Assembly (NCBI GenBank): GCA_964406375.1 | Contig: CAYORM010000021.1 | Location: 1 to 45,079 of the forward strand | Direction of reading: 5' to 3' | DNA from: CAYORM01 sp964406375 | GTDB lineage: Bacteria; Pseudomonadota; Alphaproteobacteria; DSM-16000; Inquilinaceae | Length of the DNA stretch: 45,079 nt | Shown here: positions 23,344 to 31,384 of the stretch, piece after piece | Layout of the letters: each line of letters starts with the position of its first letter | Numbering within the stretch: the first letter of the stretch is position 1 | The notes under the pieces: model-generated | The model's input: the letters and a program-made list of their open reading frames with translations, nothing else | What the model was told of the DNA's origin: nothing | Database searches by the model: none | Made by a program: the position numbers and the translations under genes

Positions 23344-24708
23344 TCAAGCATCAGTATGCAGGGATGAACCATGAACCCTCCCTGCCGCAGGCGGCGCATC
23401 CGGCTCGGTGATCAGCCGCGCCGCACGCTGAAAGGTCACGTAGTTCCAAGCCCAGGTCAGCGCCACGGTCAGGCGGTTGCGGGTGCCGATCAGGAAATAG
23501 ACATGGGCAAGGCTCCAGAAGGCCCAGCCGAGAAAGCCGGTCAGCTCCAGCCGGCGCAGCTTCACCACCGCCGCCTTGCGCCCGATCGTGGCGAGGTCGC
23601 CCTGATGCCGATAGGCGAAGGGTGGCGGGGGTGGGCCGCCGGCGACCCGACGGGCGATGAGATCGGCGACATAGCGACCCATCTGCTTGGCGGCGGCGGC
23701 AATGCCCGGCACCGGCCGGCCGTCCGGCATCGTGACCGCGGCGGTGTCGCCGATGGCAAACACCCCCTCCAGCCCCGGCACCGAGAGGTCGGGCGCGACA
23801 CGGATGCGCCCGGCGCGGTCGCTCTCCGCCCCGACCCAGCGTGCAGCGGGCGAGGCGACGACCCCTGCCGCCCAGATCACCGTCGCCGCCTCGATCCGAG
23901 TGTCGCCCAGCGTCACGCCGGCGGCGTCGATGCCGGTGACCGGCGCTCCCGTCAGGACCTCGACGCCGATTCGCTCCAGGGCGCGGGCGGCATAGGCGGA
24001 GAGGTGAGGCGGGAAGGCCGGCAGGATGCGCGGCCCCGCCTCGACGAGGATGACGCGCGCCCGCCGCGGGTCGACCCGCCGGAAATCGAGCGGCAGGGCC
24101 TGCCGCGCCAGCTCGGCCGTCGCGCCGGCCAGTTCCACCCCGGTCGGCCCTCCGCCGACCAGCACGAAGGTCGTGAGGCGCCGGCGCTCGGCCTCATCCT
24201 CCGCCAGCTCCGCCCGCTCAAAGGCGAGCAGCACGCGGCGGCGGATGCCGGTCGCATCCTCGATGCGCTTCAGTCCCGGGGCGAGGGGTGCCCATTCGTC
24301 ATGGCCGAAATAGGAATGGGTGGCGCCGCTGGCGAGGACCAGCATGTCATAGGGCAGGGCCTGCGCCGTGGTGAGGACGCAGCGGCGGGCGGTATCGACT
24401 CCCGTCACTTCCGCCATCAGCACGGTGACGTTCGACCGGGCGCCGATGATGCCCCGGATCGGCCAGGCGATGTCCGCCGGCGACAATGTCGCGGTCGCGA
24501 CTTGGTAGAGCAGCGGCTGGAAGCAGTGATGGTTCTGCCGGTCGACCAGCACGATGTCGACCGGGGCGCGGGCCAGTCGCCGTACCGCTTCGAGGCCGCC
24601 GAAGCCGCCACCGACGATCACGACGCGCGGGCGCCGCGCGCCCGTCCCAGCTCCCGGCGACCCGTCGGGCCGGGGGGCGTGAAAGGCCGATGCGGCGGTA
24701 TCGTTCAT
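23344..24708 (-). CDS. ndh: Type II NADH:quinone oxidoreductase-like FAD protein (NDH-2)
   Basis: A 454-residue two-dinucleotide-fold flavoprotein. The FAD motif is VVIVGGGFGGLEAVRRLA (about residues 31-48) and the NAD motif FVLVGGGPTGVELAGATAEL (about 180-200). FAIGDTAAV is the late FAD-contact motif, and QMGRYVADLIARR follows. The C-terminal part (GFLGWAFWSLAHVYFLIGTRNRL) is the amphipathic/membrane-contact region typical of NDH-2. It oxidises NADH without proton pumping at the inner membrane. The start ATG 24708 has GGAGGTGACGGG before it. It is divergent from metA. Confidence 0.87.
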   Translation of the reverse strand: MNDTAASAFHAPRPDGSPGAGTGARRPRVVIVGGGFGGLEAVRRLARAPVDIVLVDRQNHHCFQPLLYQVATATLSPADIAWPIRGIIGARSNVTVLMAEVTGVDTARRCVLTTAQALPYDMLVLASGATHSYFGHDEWAPLAPGLKRIEDATGIRRRVLLAFERAELAEDEAERRRLTTFVLVGGGPTGVELAGATAELARQALPLDFRRVDPRRARVILVEAGPRILPAFPPHLSAYAARALERIGVEVLTGAPVTGIDAAGVTLGDTRIEAATVIWAAGVVASPAARWVGAESDRAGRIRVAPDLSVPGLEGVFAIGDTAAVTMPDGRPVPGIAAAAKQMGRYVADLIARRVAGGPPPPPFAYRHQGDLATIGRKAAVVKLRRLELTGFLGWAFWSLAHVYFLIGTRNRLTVALTWAWNYVTFQRAARLITEPDAPPAAGRVHGSSLHTDA

Positions 24709-24884
24709 CCCGTCACCTCCGAGGGCCTGCCCTCCGGCCGAACTGTCGGGCATCACGGGAACGCGGGGCGATGGCCGGGGGTTCGCGCCGGCCTCCGCGC
24801 CGCCTGCGCTTCGGTTATGCGGCGGCGACATGCGCTCCGGGCACGTCGCCATGTTGTCAACGGCCGCAGGACCGCTTAGGTCTT

Positions 24885-24970
24885 GTCCGACATCAAGAGT
24901 TGGGCTGTGCCCGACGCCAACCTGCTTCCCCGAGCAAGGTGGCGCTCCCGCGAGGGAGGATGTGGCCGAA
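24885..24970 (+). ncRNA. SAM-riboswitch-like four-helix leader of metA
   Basis: P1: ACATC (24890-24894) with GATGT (24959-24963). P2: GTTGGGC/GCCCGAC (24899-24915). P3: GCCaACCTGCT with AGCAaGGTGGC (24916-24943). P4: CTCCC-GCGA-GGGAG (24945-24958). The joining sequence ATCAAGAG after P1 and the GCCAACC...GGTGGC core copy the layout of SAM-I/SAM-IV riboswitches (AAGAG, GCAACC, GGUGC), with a short P2 and no K-turn. The next gene is metA, a classic SAM-riboswitch target. Class assignment (SAM-I/IV variant) is from memory of the family, not a search. Confidence 0.6.
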
Positions 24971-24985
24971 CCGGCAACCAAACGG

Positions 24986-25024
24986 GTCCGCCACGGTCGG
25001 TGCCGCCGCGCTGCGTGGACGGAC
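24986..25024 (+). promoter_or_regulatory. Possible expression platform of the metA leader
   Basis: GTCCGCCACG (24986-24995) can pair with CGTGG-a-CGGAC (25014-25024), one bulged base. The 3' arm includes the only Shine-Dalgarno-like purine run (GGACGGACG) before the metA ATG at 25033. The hairpin could therefore hide the ribosome binding site. Inference. Confidence 0.35.
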
Positions 25025-25032
25025 GATCATCT

Positions 25033-25953
25033 ATGCCGATTAAGATCCCGGACAACCTGCCCGCCCGTTCGGTGCTCGAGGCGGAGGGGGTCATGGTGAT
25101 GCTCGAGACCGATGCCGTGCGGCAGGACATCCGCCCGATGCGCATCGGCCTGCTGAACCTGATGCCCAACAAGGTGAACACCGAGACCCAGTTCGCGCGT
25201 CTGCTCGGCTCCTCGCCGCTGCAGGTCGAACTGACCCTGGTGAAGATCACCGGGCATGTCCCCCGCAACACCTCGCCGGATCACATCCTGTCCTTCTACC
25301 GCGACTGGGAGGACATCCGGCACGAGACCTTCGACGGCTTCATCGTCACCGGCGCGCCGGTGGAGACGCTGCCCTTCGAGCAGGTGACCTACTGGGACGA
25401 GCTGCGCCGGATCTTCGACTGGACGCAGACCAATGTGCATGCCTCCTTCAATATCTGCTGGGGCGCGCAGGCGGCCGTCTACCATTTCCACGGCATTCCC
25501 AAGCACCTGTTGCCGGCGAAGAAGTTCGGCATCTACCGGCACCGCGTCCTCGAGCCGGCCTCACCCTATCTGCGCGGCTTCTCCGACGATCTGCCGATCC
25601 CCGTCTCGCGCTGGACGGAGGTGCGGCGCGAGGACATCCCGGCCGACAGCGGCATCCGGGTGCTGATGGATTCGGAGGAGGCCGGGCTCTGCCTGCTCGA
25701 CGATCCCGGGCGGCGCTCGCTGCACATGTTCAACCACGTCGAGTACGACACCTTCTCGCTGGCCGAGGAGTATGCCCGCGACCTCGCGGCGCAGAAGCCG
25801 ATCTCGATCCCGCATCACTATTTCCCGGACGACGATCCGAGCCGCACGCCGCGCAACCGCTGGCGCAGCCACGCCCATCTGCTGTTCGGCAACTGGATCA
25901 ACCAGCTCTACCAGACGACGCCCTACGATCTGGCGGAGATCGGCAGGCGCTGA
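25033..25953 (+). CDS. metA: Homoserine O-acyltransferase MetA (probably acetyl-CoA specific)
   Basis: A 306-residue MetA, the usual length. Catalytic Cys142 is in NICWGAQA; His235 and Glu237 are in FNHVEYD. The residue reported to set acyl-CoA choice, position 111, is Glu here (TGAPVETLPFE). Glu is found in homoserine O-acetyltransferases such as the Bacillus cereus enzyme, while E. coli succinyltransferase has Gly. So this copy more likely makes O-acetylhomoserine, despite the traditional succinyltransferase name. First committed step of methionine synthesis, cytoplasmic. Monocistronic, behind a SAM-riboswitch-like leader. Confidence 0.92.
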   Translation: MPIKIPDNLPARSVLEAEGVMVMLETDAVRQDIRPMRIGLLNLMPNKVNTETQFARLLGSSPLQVELTLVKITGHVPRNTSPDHILSFYRDWEDIRHETFDGFIVTGAPVETLPFEQVTYWDELRRIFDWTQTNVHASFNICWGAQAAVYHFHGIPKHLLPAKKFGIYRHRVLEPASPYLRGFSDDLPIPVSRWTEVRREDIPADSGIRVLMDSEEAGLCLLDDPGRRSLHMFNHVEYDTFSLAEEYARDLAAQKPISIPHHYFPDDDPSRTPRNRWRSHAHLLFGNWINQLYQTTPYDLAEIGRR

Positions 25954-26061
25954 CGGGCGGTCCGCGGGCGATGCCTCCCGCGGACCTCGCCGCCACCGAC
26001 GTGCCGGCTTGCAGCCGCCTGGCGTCATGCCTCATCTGCGGGGCGACGAGGGAGGATCCCC

Positions 26062-26526
26062 GTGGAGCGCATCACCATCACCATCGACGACGAGCTGCTG
26101 GCGACGCTGGACGCCCTGTGCGAGCGCCGCGGCTATGCCAGCCGGTCCGAAGCGGTGCGCGATCTCGTCCGTGCCGCCGCGCTGCAGGACCGCGCCGAGG
26201 GCGATGGCGAGGCCGAATGCTTCGCGACCCTCGCCTATGTCTATGAGCATGCGACACGCGATCTCGCCCGCCGTCTGACCGACCGCCAGCACGACCGCCA
26301 CGATCTGTCTGTCGCGACCCTGCATGTCCATGTGAGCCATGAGGACTGCCTCGAGGTCGTGGTGCTGCGCGGGCGGATCGACGACGTCCGGGCGATGGCC
26401 GACAGCGTCCTGTCGCAGCGCGGTGTCCGCCACGGCCAGCTGCACATCCTGCCCGGTGAGGGCGGGCTTCACGCCCCTGGCCTCCCGCCGGCAGGCGAGG
26501 GCCCGGCTTCGGAGACGGGGCACTGA
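26062..26526 (+). CDS. nikR: Nickel-responsive regulator NikR
   Basis: A 154-residue ribbon-helix-helix repressor. The N-terminal RHH is MERITITIDDELLATLDAL... with GYASRSEAVRDLVR. The ACT-like nickel domain keeps the high-affinity nickel ligands: His77 (RQHDRHD), His88 and His90 (ATLHVHVSHEDC) and Cys96, as in E. coli H76/H87/H89/C95. The C-terminal 20 residues are an extra Gly/Pro-rich tail. The start is GTG 26062 with GGAGG upstream. It precedes a nickel uptake operon and a matching operator, so it represses uptake when nickel is plentiful. Confidence 0.93.
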   Translation: MERITITIDDELLATLDALCERRGYASRSEAVRDLVRAAALQDRAEGDGEAECFATLAYVYEHATRDLARRLTDRQHDRHDLSVATLHVHVSHEDCLEVVVLRGRIDDVRAMADSVLSQRGVRHGQLHILPGEGGLHAPGLPPAGEGPASETGH

Positions 26527-26552
26527 CCGGCCCCGCATCGGTGGTCACCGCG

Positions 26553-26580
26553 ATATGAGGATTTTGAGTGTTCCTCATAC
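26553..26580. promoter_or_regulatory. NikR operator
   Basis: ATATGA (26553-26558), a 16-base spacer, then TCATAC (26575-26580). The established NikR site is GTATGA-N16-TCATAC; only the first base differs and the spacer length is exact. The symmetry extends inward (ATGAGGA / TCCTCAT). It lies 26 bp after nikR and 49 bp before the first transporter gene. Confidence 0.85.
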
Positions 26581-26629
26581 GCCTGCCCTGTGCCAGCCTG
26601 CCGAAATCGGGACCGTCGGAGGCGAGGGC

Positions 26630-27406
26630 ATGCGACGCTGCGCGCGCGCAGGGAGATTGGTCGGGGTCATGGCCGGGCTGGCGATGCTGCCGGCCGCCGC
26701 CGCCGGGCATTTCCAGGAGATCCTGCCCTCGACCGACCGGTATGAGGGTGACGGACCCCTCGAGATAGAGCTGGTCTTTACCCATCCGATGGATGGCGGG
26801 CCGGTGATGGACATGCCGCGGCCGATGCGCTTCGGCGTCCATGACGGGCAGGGGATCACCGATCTGACCGCCGCGCTGTCGGAGACGCCACGGGACGGCG
26901 CAACAGCCTGGACCGCGCAATGGGAGCCGCCCGGACCGGGTGGCTATGTCTTCTTCGTCGAGCCACAGCCCTATTGGGAGTCGGCCGAAGGCAAATCGAT
27001 CATCCATTATGCGAAGGTGGTAGTGGACGCCTATGGCTGGGGCGATGACTGGGACACCGTGCTCGGCCTGCCGGTGGAGATCGAGCCGCTCGTCCGGCCC
27101 TATGGCTTGTGGACCGGCAATCTGTTCAGCGGCGTCGTGCTGCGCGAGGGTGCGCCCGTGCCCTTCGCCGAGGTCGAGGTGGAGTGGGTGAATGACGGTT
27201 CCATCCAGCCGCCGGGCGATGCCTTCGTGACGCAGGTGATCAAGGCCGATGCGGCGGGCATCTTCCACTACGCGATGCCGCGCGCGGGGTGGTGGGGCTT
27301 CGCCGCGCTGATCGACGCGGATTACACCCTGCCCGACCCCGAAGGCGCCGCGCGGCCTGTCGAGCTGGGCGGGCTTGTCTGGGTACGCGCCGTCGACATG
27401 GACTGA
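26630..27406 (+). CDS. nikK: NikK-like periplasmic nickel uptake component (DUF4198)
   Basis: A 258-residue secreted protein. It has a signal peptide (RRCARAGRLVGVMAGLAMLPAAAAG, cleavage near residue 25). The mature N-terminus opens GHFQEILPSTDRYE. A histidine one residue from the predicted cleavage site could be metal-binding after processing. The DUF4198 beta-sandwich follows (IELVFTHPMDGGPVMDMPRP, VKVGVD-like turns, VEVEWVNDG). DUF4198 proteins are the NikK component of nickel ECF transporters. GGAGG lies eight bases before the ATG at 26630. First gene of the nikKMLQO operon, directly behind the NikR operator. Confidence 0.82.
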   Translation: MRRCARAGRLVGVMAGLAMLPAAAAGHFQEILPSTDRYEGDGPLEIELVFTHPMDGGPVMDMPRPMRFGVHDGQGITDLTAALSETPRDGATAWTAQWEPPGPGGYVFFVEPQPYWESAEGKSIIHYAKVVVDAYGWGDDWDTVLGLPVEIEPLVRPYGLWTGNLFSGVVLREGAPVPFAEVEVEWVNDGSIQPPGDAFVTQVIKADAAGIFHYAMPRAGWWGFAALIDADYTLPDPEGAARPVELGGLVWVRAVDMD

Positions 27407-27418
27407 CGGGAGCCGCGG

Positions 27419-28048
27419 ATGGCCCATATCCCCGACGGCGTCCTGTCGCTGCCGGTCCTCGCCGGCGGCGCCGCCCTGGCCGCAGGGGCGCTCGGCCTGG
27501 CGCTGCGCCGGCTCGACGACGAGGCGCTGCCCAGGACGGCGGTCATCTCGGCGATGTTCTTCGTTGCCAGCCTCGTCACCATCCCGGTCGGCCCGACGAG
27601 CGTTCATCTGCTGCTCTCCGGGCTGATGGGATTGGTCCTGGGCTGGGCGGCGGTGCCGGCGGTGATGGTGGCGCTGATCCTGCAGTCGGTCTTCTTCGGG
27701 GTCGGCGGTGTCGCCGCTCTCGGTGTGAACACCGTCAACATCGCCCTGCCGGGCGTCATCTGGGCGGCGCTGCTCGCGCCGGTGCTGCGGCGGGCGCGGC
27801 GCCCATCATCGCTTGCGCTGATCGGTGGCGCCGTCGCGCTGCTCTCGGTCGCGACCACTGCCGTCGGGGTCATGCTAGTGCTCGCAGCGAGTGATCCCGC
27901 CTATCTCGCCTCGGCCCCGCTGGTGCTCGCGACCTATCTGCCCCTCGGCTTCGCCGAGGCGGTGGTCACCGGCTTTGCCACCGCCTTTCTGGCGCGGGTC
28001 CGGCCGGATGTGCTGCGGCCGCTGCAGCCGGCGCCGCGGCATGCCTGA
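27419..28048 (+). CDS. nikM: Nickel ECF transporter substrate-specific component NikM (CbiM family)
   Basis: A 209-residue membrane protein with about seven helices opening MAHIPDGVLSLPVLAGG. The N-terminal His of NikM/CbiM takes part in metal binding with the free amine, and most members start MHIPDG. Here an Ala is inserted. Removal of Met by aminopeptidase would leave Ala-His, restoring His at position 2. Further markers are VGPTSVHLLLSGLMGLVLGWAA and ALGVNTVNIALPGV. The specificity component sits in the inner membrane. It overlaps the next gene by eight bases. Confidence 0.88.
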   Translation: MAHIPDGVLSLPVLAGGAALAAGALGLALRRLDDEALPRTAVISAMFFVASLVTIPVGPTSVHLLLSGLMGLVLGWAAVPAVMVALILQSVFFGVGGVAALGVNTVNIALPGVIWAALLAPVLRRARRPSSLALIGGAVALLSVATTAVGVMLVLAASDPAYLASAPLVLATYLPLGFAEAVVTGFATAFLARVRPDVLRPLQPAPRHA

Positions 28049-28658
28049 GCGTCCGCTCGCGGCGCTTCTCGCCGGCACCCTATTCCTGCTGCTGGTGCTC
28101 ACCACCGGGCCGGCCCAGGCGCATCGGTTGAAAGTATTCGCGGCGGCGGTCGGGGACGCGATCGAGGGCCGCGTATATTTCGTCGGCGGCGGGCCGGCGC
28201 GCGGTGTGCCGGTCACACTGTCCGACGCTGCGGGAACCGTTGTCGGCACGACTGAGACCGATAGCGAGGAGGGGCGCTTCACGCTCCCCGTGCCTTACCG
28301 GGCCGATTTCACCGTCACCGCCGATGCCGGGGACGGGCATGTCGACCGCTTCACCCTCGCCGCCGCGCGTCTTCCTGTCGGCCTGCCGGCCGGGCCGGGA
28401 GATGGAGAGATGGTAGCGGAAACCCCGTCCACCGCGATGGCGGGTCTGTCCGCGGGTGGCGAGGCGATGGATGCAGCGGTCGAACGCGTCGTCGCGGCGG
28501 CGGTTGCGCGTCAACTGGCGCCGATCCTCGAACGGCTCGACGCGATGGAGACGGCGGTCCGGCTGCGCGACCTTCTGGGCGGCATCGGCTATGTGATCGG
28601 CGTCTTCGGCCTGTGGGCACTGTGGCGCGGCCGCCGCCGCGGCGGAGGCGGAGCATGA
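28041..28658 (+). CDS. nikL: NikL-like ECF transporter accessory membrane protein
   Basis: A 205-residue protein. A signal/anchor helix at residues 5-25 (LAALLAGTLFLLLVLTTGPAQA) is followed immediately by HRLKVFAAAVGD, a His at the processed N-terminus. A small beta domain of the CarboxypepD_reg/DUF4198 kind follows (GRVYFVGGGPARGVPVTLSDAAG). A helical stretch with heptads (about 125-175) and a C-terminal transmembrane helix with an Arg-rich end close the protein. This is the layout of NikL, the CbiN counterpart in NikKMLQO systems. Its start overlaps nikM by eight bases and its stop overlaps nikQ by four, so translation is coupled. Confidence 0.75.
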   Translation: MPERPLAALLAGTLFLLLVLTTGPAQAHRLKVFAAAVGDAIEGRVYFVGGGPARGVPVTLSDAAGTVVGTTETDSEEGRFTLPVPYRADFTVTADAGDGHVDRFTLAAARLPVGLPAGPGDGEMVAETPSTAMAGLSAGGEAMDAAVERVVAAAVARQLAPILERLDAMETAVRLRDLLGGIGYVIGVFGLWALWRGRRRGGGGA

Positions 28659-29425
28659 GCCTCGCCGACGCCGGCGTGCTCTTCGTGGAGCACCGCGACC
28701 GTGGCGCGCTCGCCGCGATCGATCCGCGGCTGCGCCTTGCGGCTGCCCTGGGCTTCCTCCTCGCGCTGTCACTGCTGCGGTCGCCGTCCGCGCTCGCTGC
28801 GGCTTTGGCGCTGGCAATCGGTACCGCCCTGCTGGCGCGGCTGCCGCTCGTCGTGACGCTGCGGCGACTCGCTGCCGTCGAAGCCTTCCTGCTCGTCCTC
28901 CTGGCAACGCTGCCTTTCACGGTTGACGGGACGCCGCTGTTCACCCTCTTCGGCATGGCGGCCTCTTTGGACGGCGTGCGGCGGGCGGGCGAGATCGTCA
29001 TCCGGGTGAATGCCGGGCTGCTGCTCGTGGCCGCGCTGTTGTCGACCCTCGGCGGCGCGGGTCTGGCACAGGCCATGGCGGGGCTCGGCGTCCCGCCCCG
29101 GCTTGTGCTGATGCTGCAGCTCACGCTGCGCTATGTGGCGCTGTTCCGTGCCGAGTATGGCCGGCTGCGGCGGGCGATGCGTGCCCGCGGCTTTCGGGCC
29201 CGCGCCACACCGCATGGCTGGCGGACGCTCGGGACACTGCTCGGCATGCTGCTCCTGCGCTCCGTCGAACGCGCCGAACGGGTCGTCTGGGCGATGAAGT
29301 GCCGCGGCTTCGCCGGGCGCTACCCGACACCCGAGCGGGTGACGCCCGGGCGCGGCGACCGCGGCTTCGCCCTCCTCACGGCGGTGGCGATTCTGGCGCT
29401 GCTCGGCCTCGAGATCCTGGCGTGA
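28655..29425 (+). CDS. nikQ: ECF transporter transmembrane (T) component NikQ (CbiQ family)
   Basis: A 256-residue membrane protein with about five helices. It carries the two Ala-Arg-Gly coupling motifs of ECF-T proteins: MRARGFRAR (about residue 172) and MKCRGFAGRY (about 217), the second with Cys in place of Ala. IDPRLRLAAALGFLL near the start is the usual N-terminal motif. It links the substrate component NikM to the ATPase. The ATG overlaps the nikL stop by four bases, and its own stop overlaps the nikO GTG. Confidence 0.88.
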   Translation: MSLADAGVLFVEHRDRGALAAIDPRLRLAAALGFLLALSLLRSPSALAAALALAIGTALLARLPLVVTLRRLAAVEAFLLVLLATLPFTVDGTPLFTLFGMAASLDGVRRAGEIVIRVNAGLLLVAALLSTLGGAGLAQAMAGLGVPPRLVLMLQLTLRYVALFRAEYGRLRRAMRARGFRARATPHGWRTLGTLLGMLLLRSVERAERVVWAMKCRGFAGRYPTPERVTPGRGDRGFALLTAVAILALLGLEILA

Positions 29426-30159
29426 GCACGGCGCCGCTCATCCGTCTCACCGGCGTTTCCGCCGGCTATCCCGGCCGTCCGGTGCTGCGGCGGGTCGATC
29501 TCACCCTCGGCCCTGGTGAGCGGCTGGCGCTGCTCGGCGCCAATGGCGCCGGCAAGAGCACGCTGCTCCACGTCATCGTCGGCCTCGTGCCGGCGGATGG
29601 CGGGACGATCGAGGCCTTCGGCCGGATCTGCCGTACAGAACGCGACTTCCGCCCGGTGCGCGCCCGTGCAGGGCTGGTATTCCAGGATCCCGACGACCAG
29701 CTCTTCTGCCCGACGGTGCTGGAGGATGTCGCCTTCGGTCCGCTCAATCTCGGCCAGTCGCCGGCCGAGGCGCGGGCGACGGCATGGGAGACGCTGCGGG
29801 CGCTGGGGCTCGAGGCGCTCGCCGACCGGGTCACGCACCGGCTGTCGGGCGGCGAGAAGCGGCTCGTCTCGATCGCCTGCGTTCTGGCGATGCGACCGGA
29901 GGTGCTGCTGCTCGACGAGCCGACGGCGGGGCTGGACGAGGCCGCCTATGACCGGCTCTGTGCCATCCTCGACGGGCTCGACCAGGCGATGATCATCGTG
30001 GCGCATGATGCGCGCTTCGTCGCGCGGCTGGCGCGCCGCGCCATCCTGATCCGCGATGGCGAGAGCCATCCCGGTACCCTGCACGTGCATACCCATCAGG
30101 CACCGTTGCCGCACGGCCATTTCGCGGGCGTGCCGCAGGACCATCGGCACGACGGCTAG
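29422..30159 (+). CDS. nikO: Nickel ECF transporter ATPase NikO (CbiO family) with His-rich tail
   Basis: A 245-residue ATPase. It has Walker A GANGAGKSTLLH, Q-loop VFQDPDDQLFCPTVLEDVAFGPLN (the ECF ATPase hallmark), signature RLSGGEKRLVSIACVL, Walker B VLLLDEPTAGLDE and H-loop VAHDARF. The last 28 residues are rich in histidine (LHVHTHQAPLPHGHF, then DHRHDG). That tail is likely to bind nickel and could buffer or sense the metal as it enters. Start is GTG 29422, overlapping the nikQ stop. Last gene of the nickel operon; it is convergent with the AbrB-family gene 8 bp away. Confidence 0.9.
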   Translation: MSTAPLIRLTGVSAGYPGRPVLRRVDLTLGPGERLALLGANGAGKSTLLHVIVGLVPADGGTIEAFGRICRTERDFRPVRARAGLVFQDPDDQLFCPTVLEDVAFGPLNLGQSPAEARATAWETLRALGLEALADRVTHRLSGGEKRLVSIACVLAMRPEVLLLDEPTAGLDEAAYDRLCAILDGLDQAMIIVAHDARFVARLARRAILIRDGESHPGTLHVHTHQAPLPHGHFAGVPQDHRHDG

Positions 30160-30167
30160 GGTCGGGA

Positions 30168-31217
30168 TCAGCGCCTGAGCGCGGTCGTCAGCCGGTCGAG
30201 CCGGGCGTAGAGCCGGAAGATCAGCGCCGCGGCCGGGATGATCACCAGGATCCGCACGATGTGGAAGGCAGTGACGAGTGCCGCGTCGAGATGCATTGAG
30301 CTGGCGGTGATCGCCATCTCGGGCGTGCCGCCGGGCGCATTCGCCAGCACCAGCATCGGGAAGCTGGCATCGAGCGCAATGGACTGCAGCGCACCGAGTC
30401 CAAAGGCGAGTGCCAGCAGGGCCGCGCCGATGATGAGTGCGTAGCTGACGAAGCGTCCCGCGGCGATGATCGTCATGCGGTTGAACATCGCGCCGAGCGT
30501 GACGCCGATCGCCACCTGCGCCGCGGCCAGCACCGGGCCGGGGAACTGGGCGACCGGGGCCTCGAGCATCGCGAGCGCCCCGACGCCGAGCAGCGGCCCG
30601 ATGAAGAAGGGGTTGGCGATGCGGAATTTGAGGCAGACCAGCCCGCAGAGAAGCCCGGTGGCGAGCACCAGCAGAACGCCGAGCGGCTCGAAGGGGACGG
30701 GGCGCCGCCCCAGATCGACGGCCTCGATGCCGAGGGCGAGGAGCAGCGGCGGGATCAGCACGACGATCGCGGCGATCCGCACCGTCTGGGTGAAGGCGAC
30801 GATGCCGCCATTGCCACCATACTGGTTGGCGAGGCCGGCCATCTCGATCGGGCCACCGGGCAGGCTGGCGAACAGCGCCGTCGCCCGATCGATGCGGCGC
30901 GTGCGGATCAGGAGAGACGCCGATCCTATGGCAAAACCGATCGTCGCGAAGGCCGAGATCAGCATGGGGCCGATATTGGCGATGATCGCCGACAGCGCCT
31001 CCGGCGTCAGGTTGAGGCCGACGGCTCCGGCGATGACGAGCTGGCCCGCCCAGCGATGCACGGCCGAGACCGGCGGTGCCCCGAAACGGGCGGAGAGGAG
31101 GCCCGTGCTGAACAGCGCGCCGACGATCCAGGGCAGCGGCACGCCGAGGAGGGCGCAGAGCCAGCCGGTGGCACCGCCGATCGCATAGACCCCGGCCAGG
31201 ATGCGCAGCCGACCCAT
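30168..31217 (-). CDS. AbrB-family (PF05145) inner-membrane protein
   Basis: A 349-residue polytopic protein with an internal duplication. Each half has the LPGG-type motif: SLPGGPIEMAGLANQYGG (about 120-140) and NAPGGTPEMAITASSMHLD (about 290-310). This is the AbrB/putative ammonia monooxygenase family of E. coli, whose function is unsettled; regulatory and transport roles have both been suggested. It is not the Bacillus AbrB DNA-binding protein. ATG 31217 is chosen because GGAGG lies eight bases upstream; a GTG six codons earlier has no such site. Confidence 0.83.
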   Translation of the reverse strand: MGRLRILAGVYAIGGATGWLCALLGVPLPWIVGALFSTGLLSARFGAPPVSAVHRWAGQLVIAGAVGLNLTPEALSAIIANIGPMLISAFATIGFAIGSASLLIRTRRIDRATALFASLPGGPIEMAGLANQYGGNGGIVAFTQTVRIAAIVVLIPPLLLALGIEAVDLGRRPVPFEPLGVLLVLATGLLCGLVCLKFRIANPFFIGPLLGVGALAMLEAPVAQFPGPVLAAAQVAIGVTLGAMFNRMTIIAAGRFVSYALIIGAALLALAFGLGALQSIALDASFPMLVLANAPGGTPEMAITASSMHLDAALVTAFHIVRILVIIPAAALIFRLYARLDRLTTALRR

Positions 31218-31384
31218 CTCGATATCCTCCTTCACCTCTGCCCGGCCGTCTCTCAGCCTTCATGCCTCCGGCCGCGCGGGCGCGCGCTGGGCGGCCACGG
31301 GGCAGGAGCGTGTGATCACATCGGAACCGCGGTCGGGGGCGGGACGGCATGGCACCGCACCGCCGCCCGCATGCCGGCCCGCCG

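Noticed and set aside
24709..25032. SAM-II riboswitch or SAH riboswitch before metA
   Set aside because: The compact pseudoknot of SAM-II and the GAGGAGCGCUGC-like core of SAH elements are not present. The four-helix junction fits SAM-I/IV better.
30168..31217. Ammonia monooxygenase subunit or AbrB transition-state regulator
   Set aside because: These are legacy names of PF05145. The protein is a duplicated polytopic membrane protein with two PGG motifs and has no relation to either.
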